From positions 248,001 to 312,000 of the forward strand of contig CP150561.1 of NCBI GenBank assembly GCA_049487715.1: a DNA stretch of 64,000 nt, in the 5' to 3' direction. Numbering within the stretch: position 1 is the first letter of the stretch; each line of letters opens with the position of its first letter. The notes beneath the pieces were generated by a model. That model was not told where the DNA came from and searched no databases. It was given only the letters and a program-made list of their open reading frames with translations. Position numbers and translations under genes: made by a program. Of this stretch, positions 29,147 to 38,903 are shown piece by piece. This DNA is from Pycnococcus provasolii (taxonomy: Eukaryota > Chlorophyta > Pseudoscourfieldiophyceae > Pseudoscourfieldiales).

Positions 29147-30937
29147 TTACCTAAATAAGCAACCGAAGCAACCTGTCGCCCGTGCCTTAGAAGGCACGGC
29201 GGCGTCGTTGTCTGCAGTGGCCGTGGCACTCGCAGTGAGGTCGATGTCGCAATCCACGTACGTCTTCGGAGGAAGCGTCACGGCATCCGCGCCGTGGTTC
29301 ACGATGCGACACGAACCCTTAAGCGTCGTGCCCGCGACGAAACGAACGGGGCCTTGCACGGTGAGCTTCGTGCACGCGGACAGGCTCGGCGCCGCCTCGA
29401 CAAGCGCGTCCAGCTTGTCGACGAGCTTGTAGTGGTCGTCATCCAGCTTCACCACGGGCGACTTGGCCACGCCGGGTGTCAGCTGCACGCGAGAGTCTGG
29501 GAGCGTCGTGTACGCATCGCTGCGCAGCACAAGCAGGTCTGCGCACGTCTTGACGGGCGCAAAGCGCGTTCGCGGCACGCAGACGGCGCCAGCCTTGTCG
29601 AAGCACGCAATCGCAGATCCCATGGCTGTCTCGAGCTGGTAAACCTTGGGCGTCTTTTTGTTGCGCGGGTCCACCGTCTTCTCGTTGAAGATGGTGGGCA
29701 GCGGCAGGAGCCCGCCATGCTTGCTCATCGTCGCCTTCAGGTGCACGAGGTTCACCCAAAGGTTGTTGGTGTTGAAGAAGCGGTGCTTCGTCACGTCCTG
29801 GAAGCTACCCTCGTCCTCCTTGGGGCACTGCGCCGACTCGCGGAGGATCAGCCCGTTGGTGGCGTTGCTCACGGCAAGGTGGCCACCCTTTTTGTCACTC
29901 TCCGTTCTCTCGCAAACCTCCATGAGGAAAGGCGCGCCAGACTCGTTGGCGAAATACGCGAGAAGGTCGAGGTCCAGGGTGGCGCCGAGGTTGTCAGAGT
30001 TGGACACGAAGAGGTACTTCACTCCGTCCTCCAGCAGTCGGTCGAGCGTTCCCGTCCCAAGCAGCGCTGGGTAGATGTCTCCGTGTCCTGGTGGGCACCA
30101 CTCGAGCTTAGGATTTTCTTCAAAGACGGCGGGTTTCTTGGTCGCCTTGTCAATCTTCGGGCTCATGTTTTGCATGAGTTCCGTCCACTGTAGCTGAGGG
30201 AAGCGCCCTCCGAAGAACTCCTTCGTGTCGTCGGACGTGCTGAACGAGTTCATGAGAAGGAACTTGAGGTTGGGCGCGCCGTGCTGCTTGCGCATGTGCT
30301 CCACCTGCCTTCCGATGAGGTCGAGGAACGTCGTGTCGTTTCCTCGCACGGGGAGCAGGCTCTTCGCTTTCTCGAGCCCCATGGACGTTCCGAGTCCTCC
30401 GTTGAGCTTGACGACCGCCGTCTGGCTGAGCAGCTCGGCGATGCCTTTTCCGGGTAGCCTCGCCGCCGCCCCACGCGTGCTTTCGTACGTCGGAAGTCCC
30501 GAAGCGGGTGTGATGGCATCCTCAGGGATCATGCCCGTTTCTCCGTTGACGAGGCTCTTGTAGTTATTTTCGAACGCCGCGATGGACGCGGTCGAGCAGT
30601 CTTCTTTGCGCATTTTTAAACGAAACAGGTCGAAGCCTGGAACAGGTGTTTTCTCCACCACGTTGGAACCACCCCGTCCGTCCGTCACAGGAGGTGCAGA
30701 CGAAGCCGACATGGATTGCTCCTCAGGCTCCTCCCCATCGCCATCAACATCCGCAGATTTCGAAATATCCAGAGACAAACTCAAGGAACTCAAAGAGGCT
30801 GACAAACTCATGGAGGATGACGGGAGGTGCGAGGTCACTTCCAGCGAAGAATCCGTCTCTGGAGGGAGGTAGTCCCTGGAGGTGGAGGCAGTCATGACAC
30901 CCGGTGGCGGCGCCAACACATTATTATCAAGAGGCAT
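29147..30937 (-). CDS. UGP: UTP-glucose-1-phosphate uridylyltransferase (UGPase)
   Basis: The enzyme forms UDP-glucose from UTP and glucose-1-phosphate (EC 2.7.7.9), the donor for wall and storage glucans. The start is ATG 30937 (MPLDNN); the frame further upstream uses GTG. Total 596 residues, about 100 more than usual: the extra part is a Ser/Leu-rich N-terminus, so a targeting or regulatory extension is likely, or a later ATG is used. The catalytic part starts near 100 and shows VVKLNGGLGTSMGLEKAKSL, FLLMNSFSTSDDT, CPPGHGDIYPAL, LFVSNSDNLGATLDLDLL and FFNTNNLWVNLVHLKA, all class signatures. A parallel beta-helix C-terminal domain follows. The last residues, TGCFGCLFR, add a Cys pair not typical of the family and might be lipidated. 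Confidence 0.95.
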   Translation of the reverse strand: MPLDNNVLAPPPGVMTASTSRDYLPPETDSSLEVTSHLPSSSMSLSASLSSLSLSLDISKSADVDGDGEEPEEQSMSASSAPPVTDGRGGSNVVEKTPVPGFDLFRLKMRKEDCSTASIAAFENNYKSLVNGETGMIPEDAITPASGLPTYESTRGAAARLPGKGIAELLSQTAVVKLNGGLGTSMGLEKAKSLLPVRGNDTTFLDLIGRQVEHMRKQHGAPNLKFLLMNSFSTSDDTKEFFGGRFPQLQWTELMQNMSPKIDKATKKPAVFEENPKLEWCPPGHGDIYPALLGTGTLDRLLEDGVKYLFVSNSDNLGATLDLDLLAYFANESGAPFLMEVCERTESDKKGGHLAVSNATNGLILRESAQCPKEDEGSFQDVTKHRFFNTNNLWVNLVHLKATMSKHGGLLPLPTIFNEKTVDPRNKKTPKVYQLETAMGSAIACFDKAGAVCVPRTRFAPVKTCADLLVLRSDAYTTLPDSRVQLTPGVAKSPVVKLDDDHYKLVDKLDALVEAAPSLSACTKLTVQGPVRFVAGTTLKGSCRIVNHGADAVTLPPKTYVDCDIDLTASATATADNDAAVPSKARATGCFGCLFR

Positions 30938-32209
30938 CGCAAAACGCAGATTGATATCAGGAGAGTGATGGGAACCGATCACTTATTGTGATGGGGGAGG
31001 GTTTTGGAGTGGGGGAGCGGGGCGGCCCCATACCCATCACAGGTTCTGATTTCCTCGGACAATTATCCCGATAAAATTCCCCAGGCTGCGGGGCCGGAAA
31101 TCCTGGGAAATCCGGGTTTCATTTTATCGTACTGTACCCGGTATCCCCGGTACAGTACAGTACATAGCCGAAATCTAACGCCGGGTATGGTAGGTACAGA
31201 ACTACAGGTAGGCGCGGGAAATGCAGCAAACTCCAGTCTCCAGGGACTTTCGGAGGTTAACTTAAAAAAGGTGCATGTGTGGATATAATTTCTCATGAGA
31301 GGTGGAGGTATAAATAGTACTACTTATCGTAGTACTTACGCGCTGCCACAGGCATCGTTATGCAACCATCGACGAAATTGGACGCGATGGCGCTCAACGC
31401 GTAAGTTGACAAATGTACGAACTTAAGTGAGGGTACTGATAGGTAGTAGGACTGCCATAATAGAAAGTAGGGACGTGACCGTCGTTGGATGGCGACACGC
31501 ACTCACGCCATGACGTCAAGCAAGAACACGGGACGACGAGCTTCCATCCCCCAAAGGGATCCCCAAACCAAGAAGAAACGAGGGGAAAAAAAGGAAACCC
31601 GAAAACGAGGATCGGAACGCCAGAACGTGAGCCAGAACGCAGCCAGAACGTATGCGGGATGGGGGCGAGGCAAAGGAGGAGGCCCCTGTTCATGCCTCAA
31701 AGCAGCATGAACGGTCTCCCTCTCCTGAGGTTCGCCTACAAGGAGTGTGCACAGACCACCCACCCACCCACCCCGGTACAGTACCGTGTGCGAGAGTGCG
31801 AGAGCGCAAGGGGCCCGCCCAGTACCCACAAGGCCACAACTCACAAGGTGTCCGATGAAGATGAAGGAGGTCGGACCGTCTATTGTCGGACTTTCCTAAA
31901 GGGAGACTCCACTCTAGCACCCTAGGGACCCTCGCGAAAGGAAACCGAAAGCGAGCGTCGCGACCACCTCCTAAGGTTACTGTATGTACCTAGGGTGGGG
32001 ACGACGCGAGTGCGAGTGGCGCGTCTTAGGAAGTACATAGTCTAGTCGGAGTCGCAAGTCCACAAGTGAGCTCCGGCCGGTAGGGGGGGGGGGGGGAGCT
32101 CCGAGGGGCCGCGAGAACATCGACCCTTAAGGACGAACCAGCCGGTGGGGGGCCTTTTTTCACCCACTTAAGAAGAAACCCACCCTTAAGGTCGGTCTTA
32201 CCCTTGGCC
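30938..32209. other. intergenic region, divergent promoters
   Basis: About 1.27 kb between the starts of UGPase (minus) and CFAP251 (plus). It includes a TATAAATA at about 31310-31317 immediately followed by a perfect 8-bp inverted repeat (31316-31336), a GTACC/GGTAC-rich part near 31130-31200, a run of G near 32083-32096 and repeated CCACC near 31755. No frame resembles a protein. Confidence 0.5.
31316..31336. repeat. perfect 8-bp inverted repeat AGTACTAC...GTAGTACT
   Basis: Arms 31316-31323 and 31329-31336 with loop TTATC, overlapping the end of a TATAAATA sequence. Similar TACTA/TAGTA hairpins with an ATC loop occur at 8072-8087 and 38628-38640. Confidence 0.85.
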
Positions 32210-34993
32210 ATGGCGCCGCCCCAAGGTTCCTCCTCCTCGGCTCCGGAGGACGCTTTGTCCTTGTCTTGGTCGTTCGGGGTATCGACCTCGTCTTTTTTAG
32301 GTGGTGGTGGTGGTGCGTCCTTGGGTGATGTTATTAGTGTTGGCGTCTCGTCTCTTCCCGGCGAACGTGTCGCGTATGTCGCCGCACATACAGCCCTCTT
32401 GTACGAACGTGCGTCGCACACGCAAACTGCACTTCAAGGACACGCCAACGCGATTTCTTGCCTCGCGACGTCCGCCCAGAAAACCATGCTCGCAACCGCG
32501 GATGCTGGACCAGGTGCTATGGTGATTCTCTGGAACGCAAACACGGGAGAGCCCGTACGTACCATACCTCTCGGCGAGTCGACGAACGGGGCGCTGTGCG
32601 TCGACTTCGCGCCTGACGGTGCGTCGCTCGCCGTGCTCACGGCGGCCGACGGAGACGGACTCAGCCAGAACCAGGAGGTGCTCATCTATGACCTAAAGGC
32701 ACCCGCGAACGCGCCGCCGGTGTGCGCAACCGAGGTGCCGCCGGGCGACATGCAGACGTGCCTGCGCTTCCCGACGAACAGGAACACGGAGCTCGTTTCC
32801 AACGGAAAACAGCGAACCTTCTTCTGGACGCCGAGCCCGTCCACAGGATCGCTCGCATTCCACTCGCCGCCCGTGAGGAGCCGAGACTTCAAGCAGGCGC
32901 TTGGCGCGTTCACGCAGAGCGCTTTCATACCGCGCAGCACAGCCGCAGCCACGGGAACCAGCGACGGAGACATCGTGCTCTGGGAGGAGGGCCTTCTCGC
33001 CGAGCCTGGAGCACGTGCGAGCGACCGACGCGCAACCAAGGTGCTGCGCATTCACTCCGCTGCCGTGACCACACTTGTCGCGCACGGAAGGTACCTCGTC
33101 AGCGGAGGAGAGGATGGCTTCGTGCGCTTCTTTGACAACAAGCTCAAGCTTAACGCATGGTTCGAGGAGATCGACGCTGGGCCTGTTATGGCCATTTCGT
33201 TCGACGCGCGGGGGGGTGGTGCCGCGGCGGAAGACGAGGTGGACGGCGAGGACGCGCCACGCATGGGACCGGACAACTTCGTTGCGCCGGACATGGTGGT
33301 CGCCACGGGAAACGGGCGCGTCGTCGCGATTCGCGCAGACTCGTTTGACCTCCCCAGCGGGTCGCCCGCCAAGCGAGGTGTCACTTGGCTCGAGGGAACG
33401 GTCGCCAACGCCACGGCGATTGCAGTGCACCCAAGCCGCTACGAGCTGCTAATCGTGAGCTCCACGGGAAGCCTGCAGGTGTGGGACTACGCGAGGAGGC
33501 GGCTGATGACGACCATGGCAAAGGAGAAGTGTGCCGGATCGTGCGTCGCGTACACACCCGACGGCTCTCTCGTTGCCGTTGGATGCTCGACGGGACACCT
33601 GCGCCTGCTCACGGCGCCGCCGTCGCTCAGCGACGTCGAGTCGTTCCGCTTCACCACGTCGCCCATCACGCACGTCGAGTTCAGCCCCGACGGGAAGATG
33701 GTGGCCGTGGCCGATGCAAGGCATACCGTTGCTCTCGTGAGCCATGGCCACGGTAAGAGCGGCGAGCGGTGGGAACTCGTGGGAAAGTACAACGCGCATG
33801 CGACGAAGGTGCTCAAGGTACTTTTCTCGAGCAACGGCGCGGTGCTCACGTCGCTCGATGCCGAGGGCGTGCTTGCATCGTTCGACGCGCGGGAAAGCAC
33901 GCCGCAGAGCGGCCTGCGTCTCCTGCACCACGGCGGCATGACGCACGTGGACGCCAGTCCGACGGCGTTCACCATGCTTCCGTCGACGTCGGTTAGTGGT
34001 GCAAAGGGTGAGCCTGTGATCGTGGCGGCGGACGCAAATCTCAAGCTTAAGACGTACGAATTGAACCAGTTCAGCTGCGTTGCCACGGCACTCGGGCCGG
34101 CGTATGGAGGTGCTGTCGAGCACCTCACGCCGCTGTCACGAGAAGCGTTGGGCGCGAACGAGTCTCTCAAGGTGCTCGGGAAGGATGTGCTCTGCTACGC
34201 GTGCAGCGAACGCGCCGCGGGACTGTGTCTGTACCCACATACGGGAGATCCCAAGGCGTCGCTGGCGCTTGTCGTTCACCCGGGCGGCATCAGCGCATGT
34301 TTGCCGACGCCGGATGCACGTAAGCTGATCACACTCGGCGATGACGGCATTGTGAACTTGTGGACCATTTCCGTGGACGCGCTCGCAGCTCCGCTTGTGG
34401 CGGACGAGTCTGAAGCCGTCGCCACGGAGCGCACGCTGGACGCGTTGATAGAGGGCGGGTCGACGGGAGAGATGTTGTCGGAGGCGCGCGATTACTTCTA
34501 CTATGCGCAGCTTCGAGCCCAGGGTGAGGAGACGACAGAACCGCGGCTTACTCCCGGAGTTGTGGTTGCTTCAGACGTGCCAGACATGCTGTGCGCGATG
34601 GGCTACTACCCATCGGAGGCGGAGGTGCAGGACCTCCTTGCGGAGTGCCAGGCGGAGGACGTGAACGCGAGCGCGGACGTCGAGGGGAGCAGCGTGACAT
34701 TTGCGAAGATGATGCTCCTGTTGGCAAATCACCGTCCTCTCAAGGGCGTCGATCGCGCAGACATCGAGGCTGCCTTCCGAACGCTCGGTGCGGACTCGGA
34801 AACGGGCACGCTGTCGAAGAGACAGCTTGTCGAGGCTCTCATCTCGTACGGCGAGTACATGAGCGAGGATGAGCTGAATGGCTGCCTGGGTGCGCTGTAT
34901 GGCGCCGGCGCGAGTGCTGACGCCTTGCCCGAGGAGATTGACGCGCGCTATTTCGCAGAAGGAGTGCTTGGATTCGAAGATCTTGGCAGTTGA
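32210..34993 (+). CDS. CFAP251: CFAP251/WDR66-type WD40 flagellar protein
   Basis: CFAP251 belongs to the calmodulin- and spoke-associated complex at the base of radial spokes. 927 residues start at ATG 32210; the frame further upstream opens only with TTG. Residues about 20-730 carry WD40-type repeats (ALQGHANAISCLATS, VDFAPDGASLAVLTA, LVSGGEDGFVRFFDN, VEFSPDGKMVAVADA, ITLGDDGIVNLWTI), enough for two propellers. The C-terminal part has the family's calmodulin-like region: DMLCAMGYYPSEAEVQDLL near 790, then IEAAFRTLGADSETGTLSKR and GEYMSEDELNGCLGAL, EF-hand-like helices with degenerate loops. This combination of N-terminal WD40 and C-terminal EF-like helices identifies CFAP251 rather than other WD40 proteins. 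It converges on the ODA-docking-like gene, about 230 bp away. Confidence 0.85.
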   Translation: MAPPQGSSSSAPEDALSLSWSFGVSTSSFLGGGGGASLGDVISVGVSSLPGERVAYVAAHTALLYERASHTQTALQGHANAISCLATSAQKTMLATADAGPGAMVILWNANTGEPVRTIPLGESTNGALCVDFAPDGASLAVLTAADGDGLSQNQEVLIYDLKAPANAPPVCATEVPPGDMQTCLRFPTNRNTELVSNGKQRTFFWTPSPSTGSLAFHSPPVRSRDFKQALGAFTQSAFIPRSTAAATGTSDGDIVLWEEGLLAEPGARASDRRATKVLRIHSAAVTTLVAHGRYLVSGGEDGFVRFFDNKLKLNAWFEEIDAGPVMAISFDARGGGAAAEDEVDGEDAPRMGPDNFVAPDMVVATGNGRVVAIRADSFDLPSGSPAKRGVTWLEGTVANATAIAVHPSRYELLIVSSTGSLQVWDYARRRLMTTMAKEKCAGSCVAYTPDGSLVAVGCSTGHLRLLTAPPSLSDVESFRFTTSPITHVEFSPDGKMVAVADARHTVALVSHGHGKSGERWELVGKYNAHATKVLKVLFSSNGAVLTSLDAEGVLASFDARESTPQSGLRLLHHGGMTHVDASPTAFTMLPSTSVSGAKGEPVIVAADANLKLKTYELNQFSCVATALGPAYGGAVEHLTPLSREALGANESLKVLGKDVLCYACSERAAGLCLYPHTGDPKASLALVVHPGGISACLPTPDARKLITLGDDGIVNLWTISVDALAAPLVADESEAVATERTLDALIEGGSTGEMLSEARDYFYYAQLRAQGEETTEPRLTPGVVVASDVPDMLCAMGYYPSEAEVQDLLAECQAEDVNASADVEGSSVTFAKMMLLLANHRPLKGVDRADIEAAFRTLGADSETGTLSKRQLVEALISYGEYMSEDELNGCLGALYGAGASADALPEEIDARYFAEGVLGFEDLGS

Positions 34994-35225
34994 ATGGATG
35001 GAACCTGACGACGACGACGACGACGACGACGAGTAAAGTTCCGTTTAACAAATTCAGACACGTACCACAATTTCCAAAGACATGCACAACACAGTCACGC
35101 ACTTAAAATCAAGAAAGGTGATGCGATAAATCATCTTTTGCCTCACCACATCATTCCCCCATTCTTCTGGATGTGTGGCTGCGTGTGAAGATCGTGAAAG
35201 TTGTTATTTACGAGTGGTAACATCG

Positions 35226-37759
35226 TTAACGCCCTCGGCTCATTCGCTCCGCTTTCAGCTTGACAACTGCTCGATCGAGCACCTCGCCGTCGTCTCCCTC
35301 CGTAGGTCCGAGTTCATCCATTTCAATGATCTCACGCAACTCAAGATAGCCGCTCTTATCCTGGTCGAGCCTCTTGGAGAAACGAAGCATCTCATGCACG
35401 GTGACGGGAAATCCAAGCTTCGATACTGCTTGCGATAGCTCGCGCGGATCCACCTCGCCGCTTCCATCATCATCGGCAGCCTGTACGGCGCGTGGAATCA
35501 GATGCCTGTGGTCCGTCATCCACTCCCTGATCTGAGCATCTCGCACTTCTCGCGCATGTGCGGCGGTCATCACGCGCCGGTTGTTATCACCCAGCGTAGT
35601 TTCCTCCATCTTTATGCCAACTTTCTCCGGCTCGAAGCGCGCGGAAGGGTCGATACCAGCCTCCTCGATCATCGCCAGTTTCTTTTCAAGATTCTCCGAC
35701 AGCTTCCCTAAATTGAAGAGAGAATTTTTCTCGTACGCGGGAATGTCGTACCCGCTCGGCTTCGTCGCCGGCTGAGACATGGATGCGCTTGAGGCACGCT
35801 TCTGCATCCCCGCAGCGGCGTGTTGCGACGTATCGTCCACCGCTGCCAACGCATGACCTCCCTCGCCATCTTCTGCAGGCGCACCGGCTTGCGCCTCATC
35901 TCCGCCATCTGCGGTGCCATCATTCGCTTCCGTCGGCTCCTTGTCCGCAGCAGACCCCGCAATATTCAGAGGTGGAACGCCCTCAGGAATGGAGGTTGTC
36001 GCGCGCTTTAGCGATCCCGTCGCGCTGTCTTCCACCTCACGCATGTGCCCGATGCACTCGTCGAGATTCTTGATCATCGTCATGAGTGCAGTGCTGCGCA
36101 TCGACAACTTCTCGACATCTCTTTGCTTTTTGCTCACCTCGATCATCACGTCGTCATACGGCATCTTCATTTCGCCGCCACCCACGTCCGGTCCCTCGCC
36201 GAATCTCCACTTCATCAGCTGCGAGTCTAGCTCCTTTTCCTCTTTCAGAAGGTCCTCCCTACGCGTCGACGCGACGCCCATCTGCTCCTCGAGCTTAGCT
36301 TTCGTCGAGTCCTTGTTCACGAAAAACGATACGAGGCTGTCCAAGTCATTGGAGTTGGTGAGGTTCATGAGCACCTCGAACGAGCGCGCAAGGTGCTTTG
36401 CCTCCTTCTCGAGCTTGATGGAGTCGACGACCGCACTTTCGACGCGCTTCTTCTGCTTGTCAGCCTCCTTGCGCGCCTTCATGTAGTACATTTCTTTCAC
36501 CTTTAATCGGATCGCCTCACGCGAGTCCGCGGAAGTCTCGAAAGCGTCGTAGATGGAGTCCTCTGACTCGAGCTGATCTTTGAGGTTGTTGACGACTCCC
36601 ATCCACTCGGCAATCTCGCCTCGCCTCTTGGACGCGACGAAGTTCTTCTCCTCTTTCGCGACAATCTCCGAGTTGTGCACGTCGCGCTGGTTATTTCTCA
36701 GGCTTGTGATCGCCTTGTCCGCGCGGTTGACCTCGTCTCTCAGGTCGCGTATTTCGCTGTGCACCTTCGCGTTCGACTCCGTGATGCGGTGGATCATCTG
36801 CTTGTACGTGCCCTGCTTCAAGCGCGCGACGTCGTACCCGTCGTTGATCTCGTCGAGCTTGCTCTCGTGCTCCTCCACCTCATGGGACCTGTCTGTTAGG
36901 CGGTACCTCAGATTCTTGTTGCGCCACGCCTCCATCTCCTTCAGCTTCAGCACGTGCTGCTTCTCGAGGTTCTCCTTCATCAGCAAGTTCAAGACGACTT
37001 TCATGCTGTCGATCTCCACCTCAAGCTGCCGTGACGTCAGCGCGTTCGCCTTCGGGTTGGGCAGAGGCAGCTTGCGCACCTTAGACGCGCTCTGCTCCAT
37101 GCTGAGGCGCATCATCGAGCTCTCCTTCAGAGGAATGCCGTACGCGTGCGTGAGTGTAATGGGCGACTTTTTCGACAGCGTGGATGCCGAGCGTGTCCGG
37201 CTGCCGACAGTCTGTCTGCTCGACTCCGCCTTTAGTGTGCCCGGTGTCGTGTACCCTCCCATGGCTGACGCCGCTCGCGGCGGTCTTGCGGATGAGCCAA
37301 TGTCTGGAAGGCTGCTTTCTGATAAGAGCTGCTGTCCATAGCCACCTGTGTTGGATGTTGTTCTGCTGCGCGCCTGTGTTTGTTTAAAAGATGGGTCGTG
37401 AGGAGTTGGTATTGTAAAGTGAACGAGAGAGAGAGAGAAAAAAAAACAAATCGGGCAAGTTTTGCATGGCGTACCTGCACACTGTTAGGCCTTTTATTTG
37501 CAGCTGCGACGGCTGGCGTCGCATATCGAGAGCTCGAGCTGACACTGCTATTTTCCTTTTGAAGGGAAAGCTGTTGGGCCTTTTCGAGAAAGCTGGACTC
37601 TTCGTTCGTTGTATTCTCGGGAAAGTCATCCCGAGGATTCGCCTCAGGATACGGTGATGCCCTTGAGAGTTTGAACGTGCTCGACGGCCCTTGAGCTAGT
37701 CCAGTAGCACGAGTTGTAGCACTCGTGGGTGCAGGTGTGGGTGCAGAAATAGCCGCCAT
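35226..37759 (-). CDS. outer-dynein-arm docking-type coiled-coil protein with two EF hands, two exons
   Basis: Exon 1 (37475-37759) starts at ATG with MAAISAPTPAPTS and ends in CAG before donor GTACGC. Exon 2 (35226-37373) begins after AAACACAG in phase 0. The intron is 101 bp and the product 810 residues. The N-terminus (about 1-170) is Ser/Pro/Arg-rich. A coiled coil follows (about 210-550), including NDLDSLVSFFVNKDSTKAKL, which matches the family phrase of CCDC151/ODA10 and CCDC114/CCDC63/ODA1 docking proteins. An acidic/Ala linker precedes two canonical EF loops, DDDGSGEVDPRE and DQDKSGYLELRE, with all Ca-binding positions intact. In Chlamydomonas the Ca-binding docking subunit is a separate small protein, so this may combine both. 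The family is moderately sure, the exact orthologue is not. Confidence 0.6.
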
Positions 37760-38379
37760 GATATTTATTATAAGGCACTACTAGTATGTAACCTGCTGTG
37801 CTTGTGCTTGTGCTTGTGCTGTGCTCAAGTCCTCCGGAACGAGCCGAACGAAATGTGTCACTGTGGGACTGTGCCCAGGACAACTTAATGTCGTCAACGA
37901 CTCTCCGAAGACTTTCCAAACAATGGACTCGGGGGAAACGCCCCTGGAGAGTCTGCCTGGGCCTCGAGGTTGCCTGGGGTAGGCCTTCCTAGGAGGGGTC
38001 ACTAGTCTATCGTAGGGGAAAGGCGTTCATCCAGATTCCAGAGCAAGTTAGTCTATCAAGTGGCCAGTCAAGACCAGTCAAGGCGAGTCAAGAGGTGGTC
38101 AAGGAATCCTCTCGCCTTGTGTGTACTCGGAATCCAAGCAACACTGTCCGAAGAACACTTGTAAAAGCGAGGGGAATACGCGAGGCGAGTCAAGTCCAGT
38201 CAATGCGAGTCAAGTCGAGGATACCACCAGGCACGTTCCAACTTCCAAGGGCAACCAACCGTCCAATGAGTCAATGACCAAGGCCCAAGAACACGTTTAT
38301 GCGGTTTGTGCGTTTTGTATCGTCGCCTGAAAGAAATGCTCCACTGGACAGAAGTACTCGTTTTTCGAGGCAAGGACCA

Positions 38380-38583
38380 CGATCGCCACCTTGCATGCAT
38401 CGCCGTTGAGCTTGACCATGCACCGCCACTTTGCATCGCCACCTTGCATCGCCACCTTGCATCGCCACCTTGACCATGCACCGCTTTGCATCGCCGCCTT
38501 GCATCCCCACCTTGACCATGCACCGCCACCTTGCATCGCCACCTTGCATCGCCACCTTGCATCGCCACCTTGCATCGCCACCT
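38380..38583. repeat. minisatellite, unit about 13 bp with a longer higher-order unit
   Basis: TTGCATCGCCACC is repeated about ten times, interrupted by TTGACCATGCACCGCC spacers, giving a higher-order period. It is non-coding; the frames through it have no other support. Confidence 0.9.
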
Positions 38584-38593
38584 ACTACCCTAG

Positions 38594-38613
38594 CTGCAGG
38601 CTGCAGCCTGCAG
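38594..38613. repeat. 20-bp perfect palindrome
   Basis: CTGCAGGCTGCAGCCTGCAG equals its own reverse complement and sits at the end of the minisatellite. Confidence 0.9.
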
Positions 38614-38794
38614 GTAGAGTACAGTAGTACTATCGTAGTAAGTGTGACCCTTGAGTCATGCATGGTTGGTGGCGATGGCGACGACATCAACGGAATCAAG
38701 TCACAACCGGAGACCTCACTAAGCCAACGAAAGCGCCCTGATAGAGTGATACGACCTTCGAAATCACCTGCGCAATGTACAAAAACGCGAAGTG

Positions 38795-38901
38795 AATGGC
38801 ACCGGTGAATGCGCTGAATGGTGAAAGTATATGGTGTGAATGGACAACCGCTGGATAGAGTAAAGTACACTTCGTTACTGAATGAGGGATCTCAGTCGTA
38901 A
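38795..38901 (+). pseudogene. decayed copy of the terminal exon of the small gene at 46664-47020
   Basis: It is similar to 46913-47020 (8 mismatches in the 72-bp core by eye). In the reading frame of the intact copy it carries stops at GGA TAG and GAA TGA. Three of the differences are CG to CA or TG/TA, as expected from decay of methylated CpG. It ends just before the stop codon of the Nudix gene on the other strand, the same position relative to its convergent neighbour as the intact copy. Confidence 0.6.
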
Positions 38902-38903
38902 AC

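Larger units (their letters stand above)
37760..38903. other. intergenic region rich in short tandem repeats
   Basis: About 1.1 kb. GAGTCAAG-type repeats run at about 38050-38220, a TTGCATCGCCACC minisatellite at about 38380-38583, a 20-bp perfect palindrome at 38594-38613, a TACTA-TCG-TAGTA hairpin at 38628-38640 and a decayed gene fragment at 38795-38901. Open frames here are translations of the repeats. Confidence 0.6.

Noticed and set aside
31485-31925. 146-codon frame upstream of CFAP251
   Set aside because: Composition follows local repeats (CCACC), with no domain and no splice partner.
38380-38583. CRISPR-like array
   Set aside because: The repeats are contiguous, with no unique spacers, and the genome is eukaryotic. 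No CRISPR array exists in the window.
38200-38870. Gly/Asp/Arg/Cys-rich frames
   Set aside because: They are translations of the TTGCATCGCCACC minisatellite without any other support.
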